A stretch of 39,961 nucleotides of DNA from an uncultured Prevotellaceae bacterium (GTDB lineage Bacteria; Bacteroidota; Bacteroidia; Bacteroidales; Bacteroidaceae). Positions 25,180 through 33,442 of this stretch are shown piece after piece (within the stretch, counting starts at the first letter, position 1; each line of letters begins with the position of its first letter). The notes beneath the pieces are model-generated. The model saw nothing but the letters and a program-made list of their open reading frames with translations, had not been told where the DNA came from and ran no database searches. The stretch covers positions 1 to 39,961 of the forward strand of contig CACWWZ010000025.1 of the NCBI GenBank assembly GCA_902764705.1, given 5' to 3'. Both the position numbers and the translations under genes were made by a program.

Positions 25180-26553
25180 TTAGAACAATGGTTCTGCCTT
25201 GCAGGCATTCGGTGCACGGATGCGAATGGCACGTGAAATCGTTGGTGCAATACGGTCGGCAGTGACAGGCGTTAGCACACGCTGGGGCTGAAAAGTGTAG
25301 CCAAAAAGAATAATGGGGAAATAGATAACACCTGAGCGATAGGTGGTCTTTTGGTGCGTTTCCTCATTGACTAGCTGCCATCCTGGAGCGACCTCCACCA
25401 AGAGATCACCACACTTTTCTTTGTTGAATCCATTGCGAATATTCTGCAATTGTGGCACGCCGGCCGTCTGTAACTGGTTGTTTGTATAAACCTGACTGAT
25501 TCCTGCCAATTGCAGCAGGAAGTCCTGTGACAGTTGCAGAACTTCCAGACGTTTCAGGTTTTTCTGCTCAAGGAGTTTCTTGTTCAGGAAAATCTGGTTC
25601 TGGTAATATGTTTCTACATACTGGGCAGCGCCGTACATTGCACCCAAATACATGTTTAACAGATTGGCAGATCGGTTGATATAAACCTTACCTGTCGGAA
25701 TTCTGTATTGTTCGCTCTCTGATTCTTCTTCCTCTTCGGTGGTTCCTGTTCCTGTCAGTACAAAGAGAACACGTTCTTTTGGAATAGTATTCAGAATACC
25801 TTTTAAAAGATCGGCAATGTTTCGGTCTATCAACTGATAACCCACAGCATCGGATTGCAGGTCATAATTGACACAAAGCAGGTCTGTTTGGTCATCAAGG
25901 CCCAATCCCAATTGTTCGACACACTTCAAAGCCAAGTGGGTAATATTTCTATTGGCATCCTTTGTTGGTTGGTACTGACGAATATATCCGGTCAGCCATT
26001 GGTTGGCAGGCTTGTAGTAAGAAGCGGCTCGCCATTGCTCTTTCTCTGTCCACGCTGCGCCATCGGCAGCATGTCCTGCTGACAAAATGGCACATTCCGG
26101 AGTTGTTGCAAAGGAAAACACCTTTCCTTGTCCCTTGGTGGCTATCTTCAGTTCGTCGCCAAGAGTTGATGTCATCAGTTGTATGGGAGACAATCCATGA
26201 ACCTTGTCTTCGATGATGCTTTGCGGACGCAAGGTGTTGCGATTCATCCATTCAACTCCTGTTATTCCATTATAATATGGTGTAGAACCGGTTTGGATAG
26301 ATGCAGAGGCAGAAGCCGGGTCTACGGGAGTGAAAGAATAGCTGGCTGAAGGGTACACCATTCCTTGGTTCAGCAGGCGCTTCAGACCATCTTCAGTATA
26401 GAGTGGGGCATAGGTTTCCAATAAATCTGTTCGCAGCTGGTTGATGGTGATGTTTACCACCAGCTGGGGAGTTTTTGCCAATACCTGTGCTGTGGCTTCT
26501 GCACTGAAGCCAAGTAAAGACAAAAGGGTAATATAGATGTATCTATTTCTCAT
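25180..26553 (-). CDS. Alkaline-phosphatase-fold protein, catalytic residues lost (pseudoenzyme)
   Basis: A 457-residue exported protein (signal peptide ends about SAEATAQ). It clearly follows the PafA-type alkaline phosphatase / phosphodiesterase fold: LVVNITINQLRTDLLETYAP, GLKRLLNQGM, IQTGSTPYYNGITG and SAGHAADGAAW. But the sites for metal and catalysis are changed. The first metal Asp (VDQ in active relatives) is Asn38. The nucleophile Thr position is Pro79. The active-site Asn is Val100. The later D-x-x-x-H reads DAVGY (235-239), and the TADHG element reads LTGTGTT (266-272). So it is probably not a phosphatase and may act as a binding or scaffold protein. Its start overlaps the DUF4105 stop (ATGA), so both are one operon. 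Confidence 0.82.
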   Translation of the reverse strand: MRNRYIYITLLSLLGFSAEATAQVLAKTPQLVVNITINQLRTDLLETYAPLYTEDGLKRLLNQGMVYPSASYSFTPVDPASASASIQTGSTPYYNGITGVEWMNRNTLRPQSIIEDKVHGLSPIQLMTSTLGDELKIATKGQGKVFSFATTPECAILSAGHAADGAAWTEKEQWRAASYYKPANQWLTGYIRQYQPTKDANRNITHLALKCVEQLGLGLDDQTDLLCVNYDLQSDAVGYQLIDRNIADLLKGILNTIPKERVLFVLTGTGTTEEEEESESEQYRIPTGKVYINRSANLLNMYLGAMYGAAQYVETYYQNQIFLNKKLLEQKNLKRLEVLQLSQDFLLQLAGISQVYTNNQLQTAGVPQLQNIRNGFNKEKCGDLLVEVAPGWQLVNEETHQKTTYRSGVIYFPIILFGYTFQPQRVLTPVTADRIAPTISRAIRIRAPNACKAEPLF

Positions 26554-27755
26554 TGACGCACTCTATTCGTATGAAGTATACACTGTAACAGCAAACATAA
26601 TGCCAAATACCAGATACCCTCAGCGTAAGACTGGAAAATAGCACCTATGAGAAACAACACACATAGCACAGCGGTTATCTGCCAATAGCGTGTCTGCCGT
26701 CTTCTGATAATCGGCCACAGGAAAAACCAGGGCAGGGGATTAAACAAAATAATCTGCAAATTCAGGCTCACCGTTGGGTGCTGTGAGAAAATCATCAACG
26801 TCAACATGATGCCAATCGTTCCGGTAACTGTCATAAGCAACAAATCCCAAAGGAGGAAGGCACGGCGTAGTCTCCATTCAATGACGAAGATAATGACTCC
26901 AACGACCAGTAATATGATGAAACACTGAATAGGTGTCAGGGAAAATCCGGATTTAACTATTTGTACGCCCGCAGGAACTGCAATACGACGTTCCTTGACC
27001 AGCGGACGATATTGTCCGTTTTCGTAAATCTGAGCATGGTCGAAATCATACATCAGGTGGTGAGGTAGGAACTCCTGTTCTCGCTGAGTCGTAGTCTTGT
27101 CGGCTTTAATTCCGAGCAAAATATCGTTACCGAAACGTGACCACGGATTGTTGCGAGTCATCTCATGAACCATGTCTCTGTGCGATGGCGTATAGTTCTC
27201 ACGTTCAGCGTATTCTATTTTTCCGTTGATGCACTGCTCGATGACGTCACGAGCCTTCGTGGTACAATTGTTATAGAAATAATTATAACGGTATATTTTG
27301 TTCTCAGGTTTTAGATTTTCTGCCAGAGCATCCTGCAGTCTTTGTTTCTCTTCGGAAGTCAGATTCAACACTTGTTCCGTTACTAAACATCCAAACTGAC
27401 GGTACTGCTGAACGAAAAACCTATAAGGATATGCCCCTAATTCGTAATCTGTCAATCCAAATACAAAACGTAGTACGAACAATGACTTTTTGAAGTCGAA
27501 AACGCCATAGTTAAAAGCTACGTCAATCATTTTGTCCTTTCTGGCATCATGAAATCGGATGGCAGTATGTCCGTAAAGACTATACACCTCGTCATGAGGT
27601 TGACAAGTCAGTAAACTAATCTCCACAGAATCCATCGGGTTAACAACAGGCAATTCGCTCTGAGAAGATTGCCCCCAGACTTCTGTAGATATCAAAGCTA
27701 TTATGACCCCAAAAAGGGTTTTTAGAGCACAAAAAATGGTTTTTAAATGTTTCAC
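26550..27755 (-). CDS. DUF4105 membrane protein (possible lipoprotein N-acyltransferase)
   Basis: A 401-residue protein with a signal peptide, a DUF4105 domain (about 40-260) and a C-terminal block of four or five membrane helices. Conserved candidate catalytic residues are His63 in YSLYGHTAIRF and Cys164 in YNNCTTKARD. From memory, a Bacteroides protein of this kind (Lnb) was reported as the N-acyltransferase for lipoproteins; I cannot verify this. The start is GTG at 27753-27755, the only one that gives a proper signal peptide. A TAATTTTG element ends 4 nt above it, so the mRNA may be leaderless. It is coupled to the phosphatase-like pseudoenzyme. Confidence 0.82.
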   Translation of the reverse strand: MKHLKTIFCALKTLFGVIIALISTEVWGQSSQSELPVVNPMDSVEISLLTCQPHDEVYSLYGHTAIRFHDARKDKMIDVAFNYGVFDFKKSLFVLRFVFGLTDYELGAYPYRFFVQQYRQFGCLVTEQVLNLTSEEKQRLQDALAENLKPENKIYRYNYFYNNCTTKARDVIEQCINGKIEYAERENYTPSHRDMVHEMTRNNPWSRFGNDILLGIKADKTTTQREQEFLPHHLMYDFDHAQIYENGQYRPLVKERRIAVPAGVQIVKSGFSLTPIQCFIILLVVGVIIFVIEWRLRRAFLLWDLLLMTVTGTIGIMLTLMIFSQHPTVSLNLQIILFNPLPWFFLWPIIRRRQTRYWQITAVLCVLFLIGAIFQSYAEGIWYLALCLLLQCILHTNRVRQ

Positions 27756-27759
27756 GATG

Positions 27760-27767
27760 CAAAATTA
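27760..27767 (-). promoter_or_regulatory. Promoter -7 element of the DUF4105 operon
   Basis: TAATTTTG on the minus strand, only 4 nt before the GTG start, implying a leaderless transcript. Confidence 0.55.
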
Positions 27768-27812
27768 GCTTATATTTTCCACTTATCGTGCGTTTATTTC
27801 GTTTTTTTTCAA

Positions 27813-27820
27813 TAATTTTG
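27813..27820 (+). promoter_or_regulatory. Promoter -7 element of the outer-membrane barrel gene
   Basis: TAATTTTG, 33 nt before the ATG at 27854. It should drive the barrel, lptC and CNNM/CBS genes. Confidence 0.65.
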
Positions 27821-27853
27821 CAGACGATTTTCGAATAAGCAAGAAATAATTAG

Positions 27854-29170
27854 ATGAAAAAAAGAATATTTGGAAGTATTTTTGCTGGCTTCATGGCTCT
27901 TTCCGCTATGGGTCAAGTTAGCAATACGCTATCTCCATACAGCCAGTTTGGTATTGGTATGCTGTCAGATCAGTCGCTGAGCTATGGTCGTGGTATGGCT
28001 GGACTTTCTATTGGTGTGCGCGACAGCAAGCATCCCAACGTAACAAATCCGGCCTCTTACTCTTCAGTAGATTCATTGACGATGATTTTTGATATTGGTA
28101 TCTCAGGACAAATCACTAATTTCAAGGAGGGAGACGTCAAGAAGAATGCAAAAACGGCTGATTTTGATTATGCAGTTGCTTCATTCCGCCTGTTAAAAAA
28201 AGTTGGTGCGAGTATTGGTATTATACCTTATTCCAATATCGGCTATAATTTCTATAATGCTGAATGGATTGGTTCGCACGAAAGCGACTATTTTGGCGGT
28301 ATTAGTGACAACTACTATAATAACACATATAAAGGAAGTGGCGGTTTCTCGCAAGCTTTTGTCGGCCTAGGCTGGGAGTTCGCCAAAGGTCTTTCCGTGG
28401 GTGCCAATATGTCGTATTTCTGGGGTAATTATGAGAAGACCGTGACGTCGGTATTCAGCGACAGTTACGCGAACACACTGACACGCACCTATAGTGCTAA
28501 TGTCAACAGTTGGAAACTCGACCTAGGTGCCCAGTGGTCTGCTGATATCACTAAAAATGACCGTCTGACTTTGGGTGCCATTGCTGGTATTGGGCATAAA
28601 TTGGGTGCAGATGCACGAATGAGCATCACCAATGCCAATACTAACACCAGTGTGTCGTCGACGACTACTGACAGTGTTGCCAATGGTCTTAGCCTGCCTT
28701 ATTCTTTTGGTGTTGGAGCTTCGTTGGTACACAAAAAAAGTTTGACCATTGGTGCCGACTATCAGTTTCAGAAGTGGGCTTCGTTAGACTTCCCCATGAT
28801 TAACAACACCACGAAACACTATGAGTCTACAAGCGGAATTCTTTGCGATCGCCATAAGTTTACTGTGGGCCTCGATTGGATTCCTGATGCCATGAATCGC
28901 AAACTTCTGAAGCGTGTCCACTATCGCATGGGGGCGTCGTATGCTACACCCTATTATAAAATAGGTACGCAAGACGGCCCAAAAGAACTAACTGTCAGTG
29001 CAGGTTTCGGCATTCCTATTGTAAACTCCTGGAACAATCGTACTTCGCTGAATATCAGTGCCCAGTGGGTTCATAACTCTGCGAAGGACTTGTTGACAGA
29101 GAATACGTTCCGTATCAATATCGGACTGACATTCAATGAACGTTGGTTTGCAAAATGGAAAGTCGACTAA
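27854..29170 (+). CDS. Outer-membrane beta-barrel protein
   Basis: A 438-residue protein with a signal peptide (cut near MGQVS) and a body full of alternating aromatic/glycine beta strands, such as LGLDWIPD-type and GVGASLVHKKSLTIGADYQF segments. It ends in a strand with NIGLTFNERWF and a short tail. The start of the mature part (SPYSQFGIGMLSDQ, NPASYSSVDSLTMIFDIG) resembles the hatch-like region of FadL/OMPP1-type proteins. The ligand is unknown. The next gene, lptC, starts inside its last codons, so they share a transcript. A role in envelope assembly is suggested only by neighbours. Confidence 0.85.
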   Translation: MKKRIFGSIFAGFMALSAMGQVSNTLSPYSQFGIGMLSDQSLSYGRGMAGLSIGVRDSKHPNVTNPASYSSVDSLTMIFDIGISGQITNFKEGDVKKNAKTADFDYAVASFRLLKKVGASIGIIPYSNIGYNFYNAEWIGSHESDYFGGISDNYYNNTYKGSGGFSQAFVGLGWEFAKGLSVGANMSYFWGNYEKTVTSVFSDSYANTLTRTYSANVNSWKLDLGAQWSADITKNDRLTLGAIAGIGHKLGADARMSITNANTNTSVSSTTTDSVANGLSLPYSFGVGASLVHKKSLTIGADYQFQKWASLDFPMINNTTKHYESTSGILCDRHKFTVGLDWIPDAMNRKLLKRVHYRMGASYATPYYKIGTQDGPKELTVSAGFGIPIVNSWNNRTSLNISAQWVHNSAKDLLTENTFRINIGLTFNERWFAKWKVD

Positions 29171-29829
29171 TTGTTTGTAGTTTATTATTTATAATTATAT
29201 GTTCATGTTCTGAAGTACGTGAACATACGGCTCCTGCTATCAATGAACGTGACTCCGTGTCGATGATGACAAGCTATGGTGTAAACACGCTCATCAGCGA
29301 TTCGGGTGTTATTAAATACAAAATTGTCACTGAACGTTGGGATGTCAATACTATAAAACAGCCTCCTCGCTGGACTTTCGAGAAGGGTATCTTTCTCGAA
29401 CAGTTTGACGAACAGTTCCATGTTGAAGGCTATATCAATGCCGATACGGCGTGGTATTACGAACAGCAGAAGCTATGGGAATTACGTGGGCGTGTACATA
29501 TTCGTAATGTGAACGGGCTCGTATTCGATAGCGAGGAACTCTTTTGGGACGGAATCAAACATGAGTTCTATTCTTATAAGTTCTCTAAGGTTGTTACTCC
29601 CGAACGTACCCTTCAAGGCACCTATTTCCGTAGTGACGAGCACATGCTTCACTACGAGGTGACCAATAGTGTAGGCTCCTTCCAGTCTGAGGATATCGAA
29701 GGCGACAATAATGGGCAGCAGCAATCTGCCGATGCACAGAAACCGGATTCCACGTTGCCAACGACACCTGCCCGTCCGGCTGCTACGCGTAGGAAGGCTA
29801 CTTCAAAACCACAAATTACACAGCCATGA
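29155..29829 (+). CDS. lptC: LPS export protein LptC-like (lipoprotein)
   Basis: About 224 residues. The signal peptide MESRLIVCSLLFIIICSC has a lipobox-like end, whereas E. coli LptC keeps a membrane anchor. The core has the LptC jellyroll pattern: VNTLISDSGVIKYKIVTERW, then FEKGIFLEQFDEQFHVEGYI, ADTAWYYEQQKLWELRGRVH and VFDSEELFWD. The C-terminal 45 or so residues are Gln/Pro/Thr-rich and low in complexity. LptC links the LptBFG extractor to the LptA bridge. The start is the ATG at 29155, 16 nt inside the upstream gene; an alternative TTG at 29143 adds four residues. The stop overlaps the next start (ATGA). Confidence 0.83.
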   Translation: MESRLIVCSLLFIIICSCSEVREHTAPAINERDSVSMMTSYGVNTLISDSGVIKYKIVTERWDVNTIKQPPRWTFEKGIFLEQFDEQFHVEGYINADTAWYYEQQKLWELRGRVHIRNVNGLVFDSEELFWDGIKHEFYSYKFSKVVTPERTLQGTYFRSDEHMLHYEVTNSVGSFQSEDIEGDNNGQQQSADAQKPDSTLPTTPARPAATRRKATSKPQITQP

Positions 29830-31085
29830 CAAATCTCATTATAGGACTACTGATATCAATGGTGTTCTCTGCCTTTTTTTCAGGCATGGAGATTGCCTTT
29901 GTTTCGAGTAACCGGCTTCGTGTCGAGATGGATCGAGACAAGCATGGGCTCGCTCAACGTGCTTTGGATGTGTTCTATCGCCAACCCAGCCATTTCATTT
30001 CTACTATGTTGGTGGGTAATAATATTGCATTAGTGGTCTATGGCATCCTTTTTGCCAAAATCTTTGATGCTACGCTCTTTGCACCACTGAGCGACGGAGC
30101 TCGTGTAACGTGTGATACACTTCTGTCTACCGTTGTCGTGCTTTTTACGGGTGAATTCCTGCCGAAAACCATCTTCAAGTCCAATCCAAATGGTCTGATG
30201 GCATTATTTGCGCTACCGGCATTCCTGTGTTATGTTGTTCTCTGGCCCGTATCGCGTTTTTCTACATTTCTTTCTCGCGGACTCTTGCGACTCATAGGCG
30301 CCAAAATTCCAAAAGAGACTGAGGGAAAGGAATTTACGAAGGTTGACCTTGACTATCTCGTACAGTCCAGTATCGACAATGCCAAGAACGATGCAGAAAT
30401 TGAGGATGAGGTGGAATTGTTTCACAATGCCCTCGACTTTGCGGATACCAAAGTTCGTGACTGCATGGTTCCTCGTACAGAGATTGATGCCATTGATGTA
30501 GAGGATTGTACTATAGAGCAACTTAAGAATAAATTCATTGAGAGTGGTCACTCTAAAATTATTGTCTACCGCGGAGATATTGATCATATCATTGGTTATA
30601 TCCATTCTTCCGAGATGTTCAAGCATGTGACCAGCATCTCGAAACATATTCAGCAGATGCCTTATGTTCCGGAGACGATGGCAGCACGTAAACTGATGCA
30701 TATCTTCCTGCAACAGAAAAAATCTCTAGGTGTGGTGATTGATGAGTTTGGCGGTACTAGTGGTATCGTTTCGCTCGAAGATATTGTGGAGGAGATTACG
30801 GGTGATATTGAGGATGAACACGATAATCAGAAATACGTGGCCAAACAGTTGTCTGACGGTGATTACATGCTTTCGGCACGATTGGAAATAGAAAAGGTCA
30901 ACGAACTTTTCGACTTGGATCTCCCGGAAAGCGATGATTATATGACCGTAGGTGGTCTAATCCTGCATGAATATCAATCGTTCCCGAAACTCAATGAAGT
31001 GGTGTCTGTCGGTCGTTTCCAGTTCAAAATCGTCAAAAATACAATGACAAAAATCGAATTGGTACGGCTAAAAGTCACGGAATAA
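29826..31085 (+). CDS. CNNM/CBS-domain membrane protein (HlyC/CorC family, GldE-like)
   Basis: A 419-residue inner-membrane protein. Residues 1-190 or so form a CNNM transmembrane domain (IGLLISMVFSAFFSGMEIAF and FISTMLVGNNIALVVYG). Next are two CBS domains (about 200-330; FADTKVRDCMVPRTEI, VIDEFGGTSGIVSLEDIVEEITG) and a C-terminal CorC_HlyC domain (about 340-419; YMLSARLEIEKVNELFDLDL). Relatives transport or sense divalent cations; in gliding Bacteroidetes the related GldE helps motility-lipoprotein function. Here no gliding genes are near. It overlaps lptC by 4 nt, so it is the third gene of the barrel operon. Confidence 0.9.
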   Translation: MTNLIIGLLISMVFSAFFSGMEIAFVSSNRLRVEMDRDKHGLAQRALDVFYRQPSHFISTMLVGNNIALVVYGILFAKIFDATLFAPLSDGARVTCDTLLSTVVVLFTGEFLPKTIFKSNPNGLMALFALPAFLCYVVLWPVSRFSTFLSRGLLRLIGAKIPKETEGKEFTKVDLDYLVQSSIDNAKNDAEIEDEVELFHNALDFADTKVRDCMVPRTEIDAIDVEDCTIEQLKNKFIESGHSKIIVYRGDIDHIIGYIHSSEMFKHVTSISKHIQQMPYVPETMAARKLMHIFLQQKKSLGVVIDEFGGTSGIVSLEDIVEEITGDIEDEHDNQKYVAKQLSDGDYMLSARLEIEKVNELFDLDLPESDDYMTVGGLILHEYQSFPKLNEVVSVGRFQFKIVKNTMTKIELVRLKVTE

Positions 31086-31104
31086 CTAAATTCCCCTACA
31101 AAAA

Positions 31105-31136
31105 TTTGCTCAATTCAAAGAAAATGAGTAATTTTG
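31105..31136 (+). promoter_or_regulatory. Promoter of the PpiD-like gene
   Basis: TTTG at 31105-31108, a 20-nt spacer, then TAATTTTG at 31129-31136. A full -33/-7 pair, about 60 nt before the ATG. Confidence 0.7.
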
Positions 31137-31198
31137 CAGGCCGAATTGACAGATGTCGATTTTAGAAAACAGAAAATTATTAAAAACAGAATAAAACA

Positions 31199-33334
31199 AT
31201 GGCAGCAATTGGAAAAATCAGAAGCTGGGGACCAGTACTCGCAACAGTGATTGGTCTGGCCCTTTTTGCATTCATTGCCGAAGAGATGTTCCGCTCATGT
31301 GAAGCAACAAACAATGAGCGTCGTCAACAGGTCGGCGAAGTGTTAGGTAAGAAAATCTCAGTACAGGAGTTCCAGTCTCTTGTCGACGAGTATCAGGATG
31401 TCATCAAGATGACTCAGGGTCGTGACAACCTCTCTGAGGAAGAACTGAATCAGGTAAAGGATCAGGTATGGCAGCAGTTTGTCAATAATACCATCCTTGA
31501 GGACGAGGCTTCTAAACTTGGTCTAACTGTTACCGACGAGGAACTTCAGAACGTGCTGAAGGCAGGAACGAATCCCATGCTCATGCAGACTCCTTTCGTG
31601 AATCAGGAGACGGGACGTTTCGACGTAACGCAACTCACGAAGTTCCTGGCCGACTATAAGAAGGCCCAGCAGTCTTCTGAGGTGGCAGAGCAGTATCAGC
31701 GTATTTATAACTATTGGAAGTTCATTGAGAAGCAGTTGCGTCAGAACCTGCTGAATACAAAATATCAGGCTCTTCTAGCACAGTGTCTTTTCTCGAATCC
31801 CATATCAGCCAAAATGGCTTTTGAAGGTCAGAACGAGGAGAGCGACATTCAGTTGGCCGCACTTCCTTATTCAGCCATCAAGGACAGCGAGGTTGAGGTT
31901 AGCGATGCCGACCTGAAAGCTAAGTATAGCGAAAAGAAGGAACTGTTCAAGCAGTATGTTGAAAGCCGCGACATCAAGTATGTCGATTTCCAGGTTGTAG
32001 CATCTGCTGCCGATCGCACTGAACTGATGAAGAAGATGCAGGAAGCAAAGACTCAGTTCGAGTCTGGTATGGCAGCAACGGAGGTTGTTCGTAAAGCTCA
32101 GTCTCAGCAGGCTTATTTGGGTTTCCCCGTAAGCCGCACATCTCTTCCTTCTGACATCGCTGCAAAGATTGACTCTATGCAGGTTGGTCAGGTTTCTGCT
32201 CCCTTCGAGACCCGTTTCGACAACACCCTTAATGTGGTGAAGTATATTGCTAAGGTGCAGCAGCCCGACTCTGTTGAGTATCGTCAGATTCAAGTTGGAG
32301 GAGAAACAGCCGAGGACGCTCACAAGCGTGCTGATAGTATCTTTACTGCTTTGAAGGCTGGTGCAGATTTCGATGCTCTTGCTAAGAAGTATGGTCAGAC
32401 CGCAGAGAAACAGTGGCTCACTTCAGCCATGTACGAGCGTATGACAGCCGTCGATGCTGACACCAAGCAGTATCTCACTGCTCTGACTACACTGGGTGTT
32501 GGTGAACTGAAGAACATTGAACTTACTCAGGGTAATATTATTCTTCAGGTTAACGACCGTAAGAATATGGTTGACAAGTACGATGTCGCTGTGGTGAAGC
32601 ACACTATCGACTTCTCTAAGGATACTTACTCACAGGCTTACAACAAATTCAGCCAGTATGTCAGCGAAAATAAGACTCTTGAAGAACTTGAGAAAAACGC
32701 TGCTAAGTTTGGCTTCAATGTTCAGGAGCGTAAGGATCTTTATAATTCAGAGCACAATGTTGCTGGTCTGCGTTCAACCCGCGATGCTATGAAGTGGATC
32801 TTCGATGCCAAAGCTGGTGAGGTTTCTCCTCTCTATGAATGTGGTAACAACGACCACCTGTTGGTTATTGCTCTCACTAACGTTCATGCCGAAGGATATC
32901 GTGACCTTGAGGATGTGAAGGATGTCGTGAAGGAAGAAGTCATTCGCGACAAGAAGTTTGCGAAGGCTGCCGAGAAGCTTGCTGGTGTCAAGAGCATTGC
33001 CGATGCTAGGGCTAGGGGTGCTGTTGTTGACAGCGTTCGTCAGATTACTTTCTCTGCTCCTGCTTTCATTCAGGCTGCAGGTGCAAGCGAGCCCGTACTC
33101 AGCGGTGCGGTTGCCTCTCTCAAGGCTGGCGACTTCTGTGGAACACCTGTTAAGGGTAATGGTGCAGCATACGTCTTCCAGGTACTCTCGAAGAAACAGC
33201 GCGAAGGTGTGAAGTTCGATGCTAAGCAACAGCAGACTCAACTTCAGCAGCGTGCCCTTCAGGCAGCAAGCCGTTATATCAACGAGCTATACTTTAACGC
33301 GAACGTCAAGGACAATCGCTACCTCTTCTTCTAA
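31199..33334 (+). CDS. PpiD/SurA-like peptidyl-prolyl isomerase, membrane-anchored
   Basis: A 711-residue periplasmic folding factor. An N-terminal membrane anchor (about 11-28, WGPVLATVIGLALFAFIAEE) is followed by a SurA_N-like helical region (VQEFQSLVDEYQDVIK through LTVTDEELQNVL). A first parvulin-like region covers about 260-360 (AYLGFPVSRTSLP and GQVSAPFETRFDNTLNVVKY), with further helical and parvulin-like parts to the end. The layout matches PpiD, which helps outer-membrane and exported proteins leave the Sec channel. It has its own promoter. The tRNA-Arg begins 12 nt after its stop. Confidence 0.9.
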   Translation: MAAIGKIRSWGPVLATVIGLALFAFIAEEMFRSCEATNNERRQQVGEVLGKKISVQEFQSLVDEYQDVIKMTQGRDNLSEEELNQVKDQVWQQFVNNTILEDEASKLGLTVTDEELQNVLKAGTNPMLMQTPFVNQETGRFDVTQLTKFLADYKKAQQSSEVAEQYQRIYNYWKFIEKQLRQNLLNTKYQALLAQCLFSNPISAKMAFEGQNEESDIQLAALPYSAIKDSEVEVSDADLKAKYSEKKELFKQYVESRDIKYVDFQVVASAADRTELMKKMQEAKTQFESGMAATEVVRKAQSQQAYLGFPVSRTSLPSDIAAKIDSMQVGQVSAPFETRFDNTLNVVKYIAKVQQPDSVEYRQIQVGGETAEDAHKRADSIFTALKAGADFDALAKKYGQTAEKQWLTSAMYERMTAVDADTKQYLTALTTLGVGELKNIELTQGNIILQVNDRKNMVDKYDVAVVKHTIDFSKDTYSQAYNKFSQYVSENKTLEELEKNAAKFGFNVQERKDLYNSEHNVAGLRSTRDAMKWIFDAKAGEVSPLYECGNNDHLLVIALTNVHAEGYRDLEDVKDVVKEEVIRDKKFAKAAEKLAGVKSIADARARGAVVDSVRQITFSAPAFIQAAGASEPVLSGAVASLKAGDFCGTPVKGNGAAYVFQVLSKKQREGVKFDAKQQQTQLQQRALQAASRYINELYFNANVKDNRYLFF

Positions 33335-33346
33335 GGAGAGGGGTCT

Positions 33347-33423
33347 GGTTCCGTAGCTCAGCTGGATAGAGCAACAGCCTTCTAAGCTGTGGGTCTCGGG
33401 TTCGAATCCCGACGGAATCACCA
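33347..33423 (+). tRNA. tRNA-Arg (anticodon TCT), CCA encoded
   Basis: A full cloverleaf can be read. The acceptor GGTTCCG pairs with CGGAATC (one G-T). The D arm lies in GCTCAGCTGGATAGAGC. The anticodon stem ACAGC/GCTGT has loop CTTCTAA (anticodon TCT, reading AGA). The T arm is TCGGG-TTCGAAT-CCCGA. The discriminator A is followed by an encoded CCA. It lies 12 nt after the PpiD-like gene and 19 nt before the MltF-like gene, so it may be processed out of a longer transcript. Confidence 0.97.
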
Positions 33424-33442
33424 AAACATGATTTGATGGAGG

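Noticed and set aside
33438-33442. GGAGG as ribosome-binding site of the MltF-like gene
   Set aside because: It directly touches the ATG with no spacer, so it cannot pair properly, and most genes here lack Shine-Dalgarno sites.
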